Shown here in pieces: positions 25,077-36,193 of a stretch of 64,000 nt of DNA. Origin of the DNA: Haberlea rhodopensis (taxonomy: Eukaryota > Streptophyta > Magnoliopsida > Lamiales > Gesneriaceae). Both the position numbers and the translations under genes were made by a program. The notes under the pieces were generated by a model. The model worked only from the letters and a program-made list of their open reading frames with translations, was not told the DNA's origin and made no database searches. The DNA is taken from assembly GCA_907163345.1 (NCBI GenBank), contig CAJQUN010001300.1:1-64000 (forward strand), in the 5' to 3' direction. Numbering within the stretch: position 1 is the first letter of the stretch; the number at the start of each line of letters is the position of its first letter.

Positions 25077-25156
25077 GGGTTTTTTAACTAATTAACCAAA
25101 AAAAAATAAATATTTAACAAAATAACCTAAAAAATTTTTTTTTTATCAAAGTAACC

Positions 25157-25332
25157 GAAGTCGCCATCTGAAATGGCGACTTCAGAATAAATTTTTTTTA
25201 TTTTATTGAAGTCGCCATCTGAGATGGCGACTTCAATATAAAATAAATTTTTTTTTGAAGTCGCCATCTGAGATGGCGACTTCATTATAATTTTTTTTTT
25301 ATATGGAAGTCGCCATCTCAGATGGCGACTTC
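25157..25332. repeat. Four 27-bp palindromes, left arm
   Basis: Units lie at 25157-25183, 25208-25234, 25257-25283 and 25306-25332. Each reads GAAGTCGCCATCT, one centre base, then the complement. The first has one mismatch (CTGAAATGG). Spacers are 22-24 bases of A/T. Confidence 0.95.
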
Positions 25333-26944
25333 CATATATATACGTTTTCCATAAATATCATATTAATTATTGTAAATAATTTATAATATACGGTTTCCAT
25401 AAATATAATCATATTAAATATAGTAATTAATTTATAATATACGATTTTCATAAATACGGTTTCCATAAATATAATCATATTAATTATAGTAATTTCATAT
25501 ATGACAGCTTCCATCCTCGTACAAAATATGCCTTCCAAATTACTCCAATTTTGACCAAAAAATTGAATTTTCGAAAATTCAAAATTGTGACTCATCAATT
25601 TTTTAAATATTCAATTATGAAAGAGAAAATCATTATCTATCACTCAGATTGTGTCAATCACGATTTTTTCCTAACCTAAATCTCCAAATTTAATTGTCAC
25701 TCATTATCGGCTAATTTAAAAAATTAATGCCAATTAAAAAAAATAATTTCAAAATATTGTTAAATAATTTTTTTTACATTTTATGGTGAAACGCACACGG
25801 GTGCGTTTCTTCTTATTCTTTTTTTCTTATTTTTTTTAAAATGTGAATTTGGTTTTGTAAAAAAAAAAAATTATAATATTATATTATATAGCCTAGAAAA
25901 TCTTTTGAGCGACTCTATACACCAAATATATCTACTAATATATCTACCAAATTATATTAATTTATCTACTAATATATTATATTAATTTATCTACTAATAT
26001 ATCTACCAAATTATACACCAAATAAATATTCAAAAACAAATTATATATCAATTTCACCAAATAACAATAATATTATTGTTCTACAAAAAAAATCATAATA
26101 ATGTGTAAAGTAACAAAATAAAAATAAAGAAATTTAACTTTGTAAACTAATAAAATAAAATAAGAAAGGGTCAAGTAATATTCAAACTTGTGCTGCTGGG
26201 TTAGGGGTGCAAAGCCCCCACCAGTAGAGCACATGACCGTACTTGACATAATTATTACTAACAAATATATAATAACCTATTTAACCGATATCGGTTTTGA
26301 TTTTTAAAATATCGGTTAACCGACTTAACTTATTTAACTGGATGATCACCCCTAGATAATATTATTGTTACTAACAAATATATAATAACTTATTTAACCG
26401 ATATCGGTTTTGGATTGCCAAAAATATTTTTCAAACAAAATATTTTTTTGAAAAAGATTATTATAAATTTTTTTTTTTTTACAAAACCAAATTCACATTT
26501 ATAAAAAAATAAGAAAAAAAGAATAAGAAGAAACGCACCCTAAGTGTGCGTTTCACCATAAAATGTAAAAAAAAATTATTTAACAATATTTTGAAATTAT
26601 TTTTTTAATTGGCATTAATTTTTTTAAATTAGCCGATAATGAGTGACAATTAAATTTGAAGATTTAGGTTAGGAAAAAATCGTGATTGACACAATCTGAG
26701 TGATAGATAATGATTTTCTCTTTCATAATTGAATATTTAAAAAATTGATGAGTCAAAATTTTGAATTTTCGAAAATTCAATTTTTTGGTCAAAATTGGAG
26801 TAATTTGGAAGGCATATTTTGTACGAGGATGGAAGCTGTCATATATGAAATTACTATAATTAATATGATTATATTTATGGAAACCGTATATTATAAATTA
26901 TTTACAATAATTAATATGATATTTATGGAAAGCGTATATATATG

Positions 26945-27120
26945 GAAGTCGCCATCTCAGATGGCGACTTCCATATAAAAAAAAAATTATATTGAAGTCG
27001 CCATCTCAGATGGCGACTTCAAAAAAAAAATTATTTTATATTGAAGTCGCCATCTCAGATGGCGACTTCAATAAAATAAAAAAAATTTATGCTGAAGTCG
27101 CCATTTCAGATGGCGACTTC
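26945..27120. repeat. Four 27-bp palindromes, right arm
   Basis: Units lie at 26945-26971, 26994-27020, 27043-27069 and 27094-27120. They are the mirror set of the left arm, including the mismatch in the outermost unit (CCATTTCAG), which shows that the arms are true inverted copies. Confidence 0.95.
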
Positions 27121-27522
27121 GGTTACTTTGATAAAAAAAAAAATTTTAGGTTATTTTGTTAAATATTTTTTTTTTTTGGATTAATTAGTTAAAAAACCCG
27201 TACTTGTGTGCTTATGTAATAAATAAACTCTGCTGTTTATTTTTTGTGCTGCTTTTTTCTTTTTTTTTGTTTCTCTACGTTTGATCTGTTCTTGAAATTA
27301 AAGAAAAAAGAATTGACGGCATATATTTTACTTGATTTGATCCAACGATCAAAACGACATGTGCTAAGATTCTACATTCTCGTTCGAGGAAAATATATAA
27401 AATTTGTTTGAAGATGTGAATCTAATAATTTAAATTATGTGGGATATATTTTATCCCATATAGTTTAGATGTGAAAATATTAGAAAGTGTATACGATGGA
27501 TGACTTTCCCATTGGATATAAT

Positions 27523-28266
27523 CATTGTTTTTAAAATCGGACCGGATATGAAATCGATGTCCTTACTGGTTATAGGTTCTATTGGTTCAACCGGTTGAAC
27601 CATTGATTCAACCGGTAATGACGTCAGTAATATATATTTTAAGTTTTGTAAAATATATATACCATATATTTTACTATAGTTTCAAGTTGTTCACAATAAA
27701 AAAAAATATTGTTACACCAACATAACATGTCAAACTTAAAAAATCAGATACAATGAAATGTCTAACATAAAATAATAATAACAATAAAACATCTAAAAAA
27801 CAACAAATAATGATCAATATCCCAAAATTATAATAAAATATTTAAAATATTATGAAATTATTCACATATATTATAATTTACGAGAAACTAAGCATGATTA
27901 TATATAATATACAAGACACATTTATTGAATTATATAAATATTTTGATAAAAACACGCATAAAATATTATTTTGTAATCATTTCAATAACAATAAATTATA
28001 TATAATATATTTCGTTCTACAAATTTGATTTATAATTTTAAAAAAATAAAAAAAGAATTAAAATTTTAAAAAGAAAAGAAAAATGAAGGAACATACTGAT
28101 TCAACCAGTCAATCGGTTCACTGGTTGAACCGGTTTTTTACCGGTTTAATCCGGTTTCCGCTGGTTTTTTATCAAGGTGGTTTTGAAGGGTACCGGACCG
28201 GATCAAACACTGATTACATGTTAAATCGATTGAACTGGCCGGTTCGAACCGATTTTCAAAATACTG
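27523..28266. mobile_element. Non-autonomous hAT element (744 bp)
   Basis: It is flanked by a perfect 8-bp target duplication GATATAAT (27515-27522 and 28267-28274). The terminal inverted repeats are CATTGTTTTTAAAATCGG and, at the right, the complement of CAGTATTTTGAAAATCGG. Subterminal CCGGTTCAACCGGTTGAAC-type repeats occur on both sides. The middle is AT-rich and non-coding. An 8-bp duplication with these ends is typical of hAT elements. Confidence 0.85.
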
Positions 28267-28274
28267 GATATAAT

Positions 28275-29115
28275 TATCAATTAGCACAAGAGATAACAGA
28301 AGATTTGAAGTTATAATATATCTATAGTGAATCTATCTTAATACTAAGTGGTCCATTGAGGTTTTCTCTGCCCTTTAATTATCATTTTTTTTTATCGAGG
28401 ACGTTGACACAAAAATCAAAGTGGGACCTAACGACAGTTAAGGCGTTAACTCCGCAAGACAAAATCCACGTGTCTGTTTGTATGTATTTGGTATCAATGC
28501 CTGTAATGTTGGGGTGTCTGCTTGGGCGGATTATTATTGTATGGATCGAATTTTGTAAATACCAAGATATGTAAAGACAAACATACATACATATAGATAT
28601 ATATTCATGTGTGTTGGAGCATTATATGACTGAGTGTATAGAAGAATTTTCCTTGTTCAGACTCCCAAACCATTGATCTTGGACATTCATATGTCGAGTG
28701 TGTTAAATCAATGACCAAACTCCCTCCAAACATGGTGTTAGTGAGGATAACAAGAAATTATCAATGTCGAGCTAAGTCTATACAAGAAATTGGATAGCTC
28801 GACATCAATTTTAATATATTCTACAGGCTAATTAAATTTCGTTGTTTTATTTATATAATAATATACACAGAGGAATCATACAACTAAAATATGCTTTCAT
28901 ACGAAATCACATCCGCACACATAATAATAACTAGTAGACGACGCACACGTGTTGTGTATGTAACGTAATATATAATGCATATGAATTGATTCATGTAATG
29001 AATAAATGAGACATATACATTGGTTAATATTACAATTCAAAAGATGCAACAAAAAACCACAACAAACCATTGGAAGGGGTAGTTTGGTAAATTCAAATTT
29101 GCCATACCAAGGTAG
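28275..29115. other. Intergenic spacer
   Basis: AT-rich. No gene, RNA gene or complete transposon is recognised. Confidence 0.5.
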
Positions 29116-29116
29116 T

Positions 29117-29119
29117 TAT

Positions 29120-29184
<65 letters not shown>

Positions 29185-29185
29185 G
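29117..29185. repeat. (TAA)n microsatellite
   Basis: About 23 uninterrupted ATA/TAA units. They create a poly-Asn open frame that is not a gene. Confidence 0.97.
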
Positions 29186-29189
29186 TGTA

Positions 29190-30280
29190 GACATGTGAAG
29201 AGAGGTCACACAACTCACAAGGGGACCAATCCGTGGACGACTCTTCAATAGTAGCTTTCTAAGATCATACCAATATTTATAGTTGTATTTATATGATTAA
29301 ATATTTACTTTTTTTGTTAAATATCATTATTATTTTTAAATAACTTTAATGCAGTAAAATTTTCAAATTAAGAAATGTTATTAGCTACGAAGTAAAATTT
29401 TCTTAAATCATATTCTATAGACTACGGCGCCATACTAAATACAACATTTTTAGCCCAGGAATGGAGTATCTGCAAAGCATCCTGGACAAGGGCGGAGCCA
29501 CACTCGCTCAAGGGGGAACTTGCCCCTTGCTAAAAAAAACCTATCTTTTTTCTAAATAAAATTATATTTTACTCTCAAAAATTATATTTTATACTAAAAA
29601 ATTATTTTTTATCCCTTATAAAATTATATTTTGACTCCTAAAATTTCATTGACTCGGAGGAGTGGGGTTGGATAACTGGGAGAACATAAGCTCCATTAGT
29701 CTGCACGGCCATCTACAAAGACAACTCTGCTTTCCTGGACATGTGAAAAACCCGTGACTCTAGTAACTAACTAAAATGAAATGTGCATGTCTCAAAGACC
29801 AGCAGAAATTGCTACGGGTGCAATAAAGACGTGTTTGTACAAATGTTTTTTGTTTAAATTGTTGTATGCTTGTAAAATATATTTTTTTATTTAAAACTGT
29901 GTTTTTGGAGTTTTTTTTTTTAAATAAGACAATATGTTGGTCATCCCAGATTACAGTATTCTCTCACAATACTGATGCAGAAGCTCAAAAGCCAAGTTAT
30001 TTGAGAGATATACAATCATTTTTTGGCCCAAACTGGCCACTAACAACATAAGATTGGGGTGGAACATAATTCTTGAGCAGAGGTGCTCTATCTGGTAGAT
30101 ATTAATCATCACTTTCATAGTAATATCAGAGGATGTGTTCCTAAAGCTTTTAGTACTCAGGCCCTGCATCCAATACCGGTACCAGTTTAACAAAAGGTAA
30201 TGAAAATAATATATAAGATGAGGCATTAATATTGACATGACCCTAGTATAGCACCAGAAATTGGATTTATTGTTGCTGTC
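29190..30280. other. Intergenic spacer with a hAT-end fragment
   Basis: Around 29488 there is AAGGGCGGAGCCAC, resembling the end of the hAT element at 32786, but no matching right end. On the minus strand, 30190-29951 has an open frame with no motif I recognise. Confidence 0.45.
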
Positions 30281-30282
30281 CT

Positions 30283-30402
30283 TAAGGGCACTGCCCTCAG
30301 GGACATCATCCACCATCCATTTGGAATTTTTTTTTTTTTTTAAAAAAGATTCCAAATGAATGGTGATGATGCCCATAAGGGCACTACCCTTAAGGGCATC
30401 AT
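30283..30402. repeat. Foldback / MITE-like hairpin
   Basis: An inverted repeat of about 47 bp (CTTAAGGGCACTGCCCTC...CCATTTGGAAT and its near-complement) flanks a loop of about 20 T/A-rich bases. It forms an almost complete hairpin of 120 bp and carries no coding sequence. A target duplication was not resolved. Confidence 0.7.
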
Positions 30403-31612
30403 CAAACAAACCCCAGAAATTCTTGCCTTCCTCGTTCAAAGATATCACAAGTTCATGTCCAAATTTTGTGTTGCAGACAGTTAGTTACACACGTCATAAG
30501 CAGGACTGCTTTTTTTGTTAGTGATTTGTGGGTTGATTGCAAAATATAGCATCTGAATGGTTGAGTACCACAACAATAAACATTATATCATGGTGACCAA
30601 CTTGGATATCCATTGAATAATTTGGGTGCGCAAGACACTTTTTTATGTTATTCTCAAAATAAAATCAGAAAAGCATAAAAAATTTCTAAAATAATTTGTA
30701 ATTTGTAGAGTCGTTTTCTAGAATAATATTTGGAACTTTGAAGTACATATTAGGAAGTTCAAAACTAGAGTTAATAGACTTTGAAAAATGCTAGATCAAT
30801 GCTTGTAATAAAAGTAAGCAATTTAAAAAACAATTGCAATCAAAAAATAAAATTAAGAGCAAAAGTTATCTTTAGTCTTCCGGGGTGTCAACAAAAAAGA
30901 TAGAGTGTTCGACCCTCCCTCTCCCATATATAAAACAAAAAAACAAAAATAATAATAATAATAAAATCAGAATTAGTTACGGCAAGCCAAAGCTGTAACT
31001 ACATAACTGCATTCATCATCCGACACATGCTGCTCCAGCATAACTTATGGCATCTGTTTTACAATAGAATCATCATAAGATTAGTGTCCATTGATCAGAG
31101 TAGTGTAATCAAAGGATTGTTGCAATCACTAATGTTGTTTCTGTTTTTACTGTGAAATATTTTTGTCTTTTTTCACCTGACACCGCTCCAGTGGGTAGTT
31201 TTGGTATGCAGAAGCATGATGCCAGTGGGATAGTTTTATGGTAAATGTCTGCAATATCTAAAAGATCTGATAGTCAAATGAGAGAAACTAAAGATAAAAA
31301 ATTTGTTGAGTAAAGTGCACCATAACCGGCCACAGGAACGATAAATAACAAATAAACTATATTATACGCAGAGATGTAACAGAACCAAAAACAAACAAAG
31401 TTGTACTTAAACAATGACCATACAAAGATTAAATGGAGCCAGTGGCCACCTCTTCACTACTCGGGAAGGTAGAAGGAACGAGGGGGGAAGGACTGAAGGA
31501 CCACAGTGCACCCTCGGGAGCACACTACCAATAACAATGGGCCGTCCGGAGGTCCAAAGATCCCAAGCAATAAAAATAGCAAACCCAAAGAAAAGCCCAG
31601 GGAAAAAAGGGA
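30403..31612. other. Intergenic spacer
   Basis: No gene is seen. A weak box B-like GTGTTCGACCCTCC occurs near 30906 but without a clear box A. Confidence 0.45.

Positions 31613-31689
<77 letters not shown>
31613..31689. repeat. (AT)n microsatellite
   Basis: An uninterrupted run of about 38 AT units. It produces Ile-Tyr repeat open frames that are not genes. Confidence 0.97.
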
Positions 31690-31690
<1 letters not shown>

Positions 31691-31691
31691 A

Positions 31692-32300
31692 CGTGATTCG
31701 AGATTTTGACTATAAGGTAAAATAAAGTGTTAATGCGATTATAAGTTCAGTTGCACAATCTTTTTTGGAAAAAAATACAGTTGGAGTCTACAAAGTGGGG
31801 TGCATTTATTTATATTATAATATAAATACAGTTAATATTAGCTGGCTCCAAACTTTTGAGACATGCAAGAATTTCAATCTTGTATATATACATTTTGAAA
31901 TTCGAAATTCGATAGTGCTTTTGGTTATCTTGTGATTGGAGAAATTGGAATCTTATTTTAACATATTGATTTTCTCATTGCTTTTTTTTCTTTTTTGAAT
32001 TTGAGTTTATATTCAAATAGCAAATAGTTAAAATGTTTTAAATAAATCAAACTTAGTAATAATTTTGTTAACATATCAACTCTACCGCTGTTATCATTCT
32101 TATCGAGTATCTTTTTATTTTTCTGGTAGAATCTGATCATTTGTCAAGTAATTATTCACCTTGAAACCAAAAAAGGGAATTCTTGATATTACTCTTATGG
32201 ATAATATTCCGGATATATTAATCATTGATTTAAAATATTTCAATTTTCAAATTTAAGATTTGATCTAGCTGTGCCATTAGAAATAGTATCAAAAGCCATA
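31692..32300. other. Spacer upstream of the small ORF
   Basis: AT-rich sequence with no recognised gene. Its right part is the presumed promoter of the small ORF at 32455. Confidence 0.4.
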
Positions 32301-32322
32301 AAGCATCCATCCGCACTGTCGC

Positions 32323-32328
32323 CACGTG
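32323..32328 (+). promoter_or_regulatory. G-box / ABRE-like site upstream of small ORF
   Basis: CACGTG within GCCACGTGTC, 127 bp before the ATG at 32455. This is the core of plant G-box and ABA-response elements, bound by bZIP and bHLH factors. Function here is inferred from sequence and position. Confidence 0.45.
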
Positions 32329-32454
32329 TCCCTCTCTGAGTTGGATCCCACCATTTTCCTACCACCTTAAAACCTCCAATCAAGCTCCAAACGTTAACAT
32401 TTCTGTCCACAACGATTTGTTTTGTTTTCTTTGCTGGTAGAAAATCAAAGGAAA

Positions 32455-32583
32455 ATGGGGAGTTTCGAAAAGCAGGTGAAGCACAGAGCACAAGAACTTA
32501 AAATATATTTCGGGAAGGGATTCAAGATAGTGGGCGATTCTTGCAGGAAGGGTTGGCATAAGATCAAGCACGTAAGAAAATGA
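32455..32583 (+). CDS. Small basic 42-residue protein, unknown function
   Basis: A 42-codon frame too short for usual gene callers: it begins MGSFEKQVKHRAQELKIYFG, continues KGFKIVGDSC and ends KGWHKIKHVRK. It is strongly basic (9 Lys, 3 Arg against 3 acidic residues), has a single Cys and no signal peptide or membrane segment, and looks amphipathic. The protein-like character, the ATG in an ATGG context and the G-box upstream argue that it is real. The look of the protein (MGSFEK...KGxKIVGDSCxKGW) reminds me of short conserved plant ORFs, but I cannot name a family or verify this. The final CAC|GTAAGA could also serve as a splice donor, in which case this would be a first exon. No downstream exon is recognised before the hAT element at 32786. 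Confidence 0.55.
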   Translation: MGSFEKQVKHRAQELKIYFGKGFKIVGDSCRKGWHKIKHVRK

Positions 32584-32785
32584 TCTGATATATGAGAATG
32601 TACTTCAGTATTTGTTTTAATATTTCGAGTTGTATTTTTTCTTTGTTTGATTGTTATGAGTATTTAGTTTCTGGGCTTGTCTTCAATTTTTTTTGGTTTG
32701 TTTTCTACATATTGAAACCAAAATGATCTTGGATTTTCTATATCTTGTACTGACGATTTTTGAAATACCACTATACCACCATAGT

Positions 32786-33745
32786 CAGGGGCGGAACCAG
32801 AAAAATAAATTAGGGGGGGCGAAAATAAAATTTTCAGATAATTAATTATCAAAGACTATATAAACATTTAATTGACATAGATGCACAAAATAATAACCAA
32901 TATTATATTTGTACATATATTTTAATAAAAAAATTAAAAATAATATTAATTTAGTAGAATAATAAAATATAATATAAAGTCATTGTCTAAAAATAAGAGC
33001 AATAAAATATAATATTAAAGTTTTCAATACTTCACCACTCACATAGTTTCTAGTAATCCTCATAAAAGGATAAAAAATAAATTCTAATCATGGTAATCCA
33101 ATTATTGATATCTAAATTTGAGTAAATAAAGATAAATATAAAATCATTATTTATTAACATGTTTGTAATGTTTAATAGTTTTATAATATGCTTGATATTT
33201 CTTCACAATGTTCTATGAATCTATCATAAAATGAAAATAAAATAAAATTAATTTTTTTTAATTATTTAACTTGTACATTAATAATTTTCTGAATGTTAAT
33301 ATTTTAAGTAATTTAAATATGTTTTTCTACTATTATTTATTTAACTCTATTTTCTAGATTGTCAAAAGTATATTTCAAATGTATATTTTATGAATTGCCA
33401 ATTTTTTTAATCAATTTTTTTAAATAAAAGGTGAATACTTTTTAAAAAAGAAAAAGAAAAAAATTTAAATAACTCAAGAAACCTGCACATACAACACGTA
33501 TTAGATTTTTTGTTAAAGCTTTCATTTTGTCATTTTTTCTATTAATTTATATTAACATCTTAGGTAAAAAATAAGCTGTATCTGTAATGCTTGGGTTTCG
33601 AACCTTGACGCTCAAATAACTCAAAATACGTGCCAACCATTTTTCCGCAATGATCTTGGTGCCAACTAGCATACCATATTTATTAAAACCTCTTTAGCTG
33701 GGGGGTGCGGCAGCCCCCCTGCGCACTCCCCTAGTTCCGCCCCTG
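32786..33745. mobile_element. Non-autonomous hAT element (960 bp)
   Basis: The ends are CAGGGGCGGAACCAG and its complement CTAGTTCCGCCCCTG, with a perfect 8-bp target duplication ACCATAGT (32778-32785 and 33746-33753). The interior is AT-rich with subterminal G/C-rich blocks (GGGGGGGCG / CAGCCCCCCTGCG). No transposase. It lies about 200 bp downstream of the small ORF. Confidence 0.9.
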
Positions 33746-33753
33746 ACCATAGT

Positions 33754-35096
33754 GGTTGTCGTAGATCTTGAAAATTGTTGATTCTTACCTTTTGGTTCTT
33801 AGTATTAGCCTAGGATCCTAAATTTTTTTGGTAAAAGACTTGTAATTCCTATGCTAAATTCGTATCAATCTCTTTTCAAATATACTGGTTTGGATGACAT
33901 TGATATGCCTTGAACTCTGGCGCTTCAAGGTTTTATGAAACTAACAAATTTGAATAATGTAAGTGTATTTACAACCTAAAATTGTCTGCACCAATCAGTC
34001 AATTCAATAGTTCTCAAGCAGAAGGATCCAATGAATTACAATAGTACTCAAAAAGAAAAAAAAGGAAAAGCAACATATATATACAGAACCAGAATCCGAA
34101 ACTCTCCATTACATCCAAAAAGAAATGCATTTGACCTAAAAGCAGCATTTCTAATTCACTATTCTATATTTTTGTACAAATATACGGAAACCTGGTCCCA
34201 AAAGAAAATGCTATACAAACTATGTATATACAGATTCTCAATGATGAGGGGAGGGGTGTATGAAAGTAATTTATTTAATTCATCTTCTTCCATGCCCATT
34301 AACACCGCTAGAACTACGTTACATCATCACTTTAAATTTCCAGACTAGACCTAACAAAGGTTCAGACCGTCGGTTCGACGGTTTAAAAAATATCGATCCA
34401 TAACCTTAACATTTCTTGACTATTTCGATTAGGGTTCATGAACCACGAGTTACGGTTAACCGACTGTTTGATTTATAATTTTTTTAAAAAATTATAAATG
34501 ATATTAAATTTGAAAAAAAGTGTAAAAAATATTTGAATGTGTTTTCCATCGCGGCTTTCCACACCAAATGTGCAACCCTTGACGAGTGGGTGCGCCTTCT
34601 CTCGAAAAATCACTCTCAAATGGTGTCCTTTGGACAAATATATATACAATATATCCCCATTCATTTCATACGTACATTTATGCATGAATTCAACACAAAT
34701 ATTGGAAAAAAGACAAAATCAAGATCGTTTTGCATCATATTTATATTTTGTCTTGAAGAAGAGAGTTTGTAACATTTGTGGTTGTGAGGCTTGTGGTTTG
34801 CAATGCTACTATCACAAGCAAAGAGTCGTTGTATCTTGGAATAAGATTGCCGTATTACGTAAGCACCATGTGCGGGATAAAATTTTCTTAAGGAGATAGT
34901 GTACAACGTTAGCCTCCACTCAAAGTTGTCATTTATAGATTTTCCTTCACGCTACAAACAATGATGCCAACGAGATCCTTGTGGAGTTGAAGAGTAACAA
35001 GGTACCAATAATTTTTTAACAACAAGGATTGCATCTACAAATTTCAAGTTCGACAAATACGACACAGTGAGAAGGGACAGAAGCTTGTTGTTCTCT
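33754..35096. other. Spacer with unrecognised coding-like pieces
   Basis: At about 34537-34899 (plus) an open frame contains a Cys/His cluster, VCNICGCEACGLQCYYHK, but I cannot place it in a zinc-finger family with confidence. Around 34370-34470 a CGGTTCGACGG...GGTTAACCGAC pattern resembles a decayed hAT end. Confidence 0.35.
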
Positions 35097-35104
35097 CCGA
35101 CCGC

Positions 35105-36185
35105 CATAGTTATTAAAGACACATAGCGCACTAAATCGCAAAGAGGTCATGAGACTATAGCGCATAGCGCGACGCGAAGCGCGCTCTTTACTAAAGTAAA
35201 ACGCAATAGCTTATAGATTTTTAATTCATCAGAAGTATCTATAAAATTTGTTGGGGTTCAACAATTGCCTCTGCTTTGTGATCGGTCGAACACGTGTCGC
35301 TTGTTTCAGTGTATGGTTGAAAAGATTGATGTTGCGCCATTACCCTTAACTATAGTTATTGGTAAAGCGGTAAGCGCTCGATCCTACAATTGGTATCAGA
35401 GCCAAGGTCGCGTGTTTGATTCCCATGAGTTGCAGAGAGTGCAATTATTGGGGGAGAGATTGTTGGGGTTCAACAATTGCCTCTGCTTTGTGATCGGTCG
35501 AACACGTGGCGCTTGTGTCAGTGTATGGTTGAAAAGATTGATGTTGCGCCATTACCCTTAACTATAGTTATTGGTAAAGCGGTAAGCGCTCGATTCTACA
35601 AAATTTAATCAAACTCATTAGCAACAATTAGCAATGTTGATAGCTTAGCAATTTATATTTTGCTATATTATCAAGTATTGGTCAAACTTTGATTGAATGG
35701 ACTCATTGGCATTGTGAGGACTGATGGACTTTGTCACGTAAAAATTGAAGGAAAAGAAAATATAAAACAAGAAAGGAGAATCAATCCGAAAATATTGAGA
35801 CGAAAAAAGGAAAGGAAATAATGCAATGTAATTTTGAAGGAAAGAAAAATAGAGCACTTGAACACATCAACCTGCTTATCGATCGGCGGCGACTGGAGAT
35901 GGTTTATGCAACAAGACTTCATATAACAATAACCCTAAAACTCTCTAACTTAATCCTAATATTCTCTAACTTGGGCTTATTTTTAATAAGCCAAATTTAA
36001 ATTTAAAGCACAACCAACATATTTGATAACCTGCCAGCCCCAATTTTCAAGCCTTAGCAAAGGCGCGCTATAGCGCGCTCCTTGGCTAAATGAAAAAGCA
36101 CAGATAGCGCACATAGCGCGCACTTTGCCAAAACACGAGGCGCCTTGAGCTTTAGTGTGCGCCATGTGAGCTTTTAATAACTATG
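35105..36185. mobile_element. Non-autonomous hAT element with a nested TRIM (1081 bp)
   Basis: The ends are CATAGTTATTAAAG and its complement CTTTTAATAACTATG. The 8-bp target duplication CCGACCGC is perfect (35097-35104 and 36186-36193). Subterminal AGCGCGC-type repeats (TAGCGCATAGCGCGACGCG, AGGCGCGCTATAGCGCGC) occur on both sides. A TRIM occupies 35249-35600, so the hAT itself is about 724 bp. It carries no transposase. Confidence 0.9.
35249..35600 (+). mobile_element. TRIM (miniature LTR retrotransposon), copy 2, intact structure
   Basis: A 352-bp TRIM with two 140-bp LTRs (35249-35388 and 35461-35600; TGTTGGGGTTCAACA...CTACA) that differ at about three positions. The 72-bp interior starts with a Met-tRNA primer binding site (TGGTATCAGAGCC at 35391) and ends with a purine tract (TTGGGGGAGAGAT) directly before the second LTR. 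The target duplication AAATT is perfect (35244-35248 and 35601-35605). There is no coding capacity, so it must be moved by another element's proteins. It is the same family as 13225-13569 and is nested in a hAT element. I did not see 5S rRNA sequence in the LTR, so it is not Cassandra. Confidence 0.92.
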
Positions 36186-36193
36186 CCGACCGC

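Larger units (their letters stand above)
25077..27199. mobile_element. Mutator-like non-autonomous element with long inverted arms and eight palindromes
   Basis: A 2123-bp element flanked by a perfect 9-bp target duplication GTACTTGTG (25068-25076 and 27200-27208), the length typical of Mutator-like transposons. The ends are GGGTTTTTTAACTAATTAAC and its complement. The inverted arms run about 740-800 bp each (25077 to about 25874, and about 26460 to 27199). Each arm carries four copies of a 27-bp near-perfect palindrome (core GTCGCCATC...GATGGCGAC). The centre (about 25875-26460) is AT-rich and has ACCGATATCGGT repeats. No transposase is encoded. The open frames on opposite strands (25299-25598 and 26745-26978) are mirror images of the same arm sequence. 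Confidence 0.9.

Noticed and set aside
25299..26978. Paired open frames with nearly identical protein on opposite strands
   Set aside because: They are the same inverted-arm sequence of the Mutator-like element read in both directions, not duplicated genes.
29006..29251. Open frame with a run of about 20 Asn
   Set aside because: Caused by the (TAA)n microsatellite.
29951..30448. 165-residue minus-strand frame
   Set aside because: Part of it covers the foldback hairpin and a poly-Lys run from a T tract; no domain seen.
31414..31725. Open frame ending in a long Ile-Tyr repeat
   Set aside because: The repeat is only the (AT)n microsatellite read as protein; the rest has no motif.
34537..34899. 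DC1/zinc-finger-like gene from the Cys/His cluster
   Set aside because: Spacing of Cys and His does not fit a family I know, and flanks show no coding support.
35249..35600. Tandem tRNA-derived SINE dimer
   Set aside because: The first impression came from box A/B-like words, but the two 140-bp direct repeats, primer binding site, polypurine tract and 5-bp duplication show a TRIM.
35249..35600. Cassandra-type TRIM
   Set aside because: No 5S rRNA-like sequence is present in the LTR.
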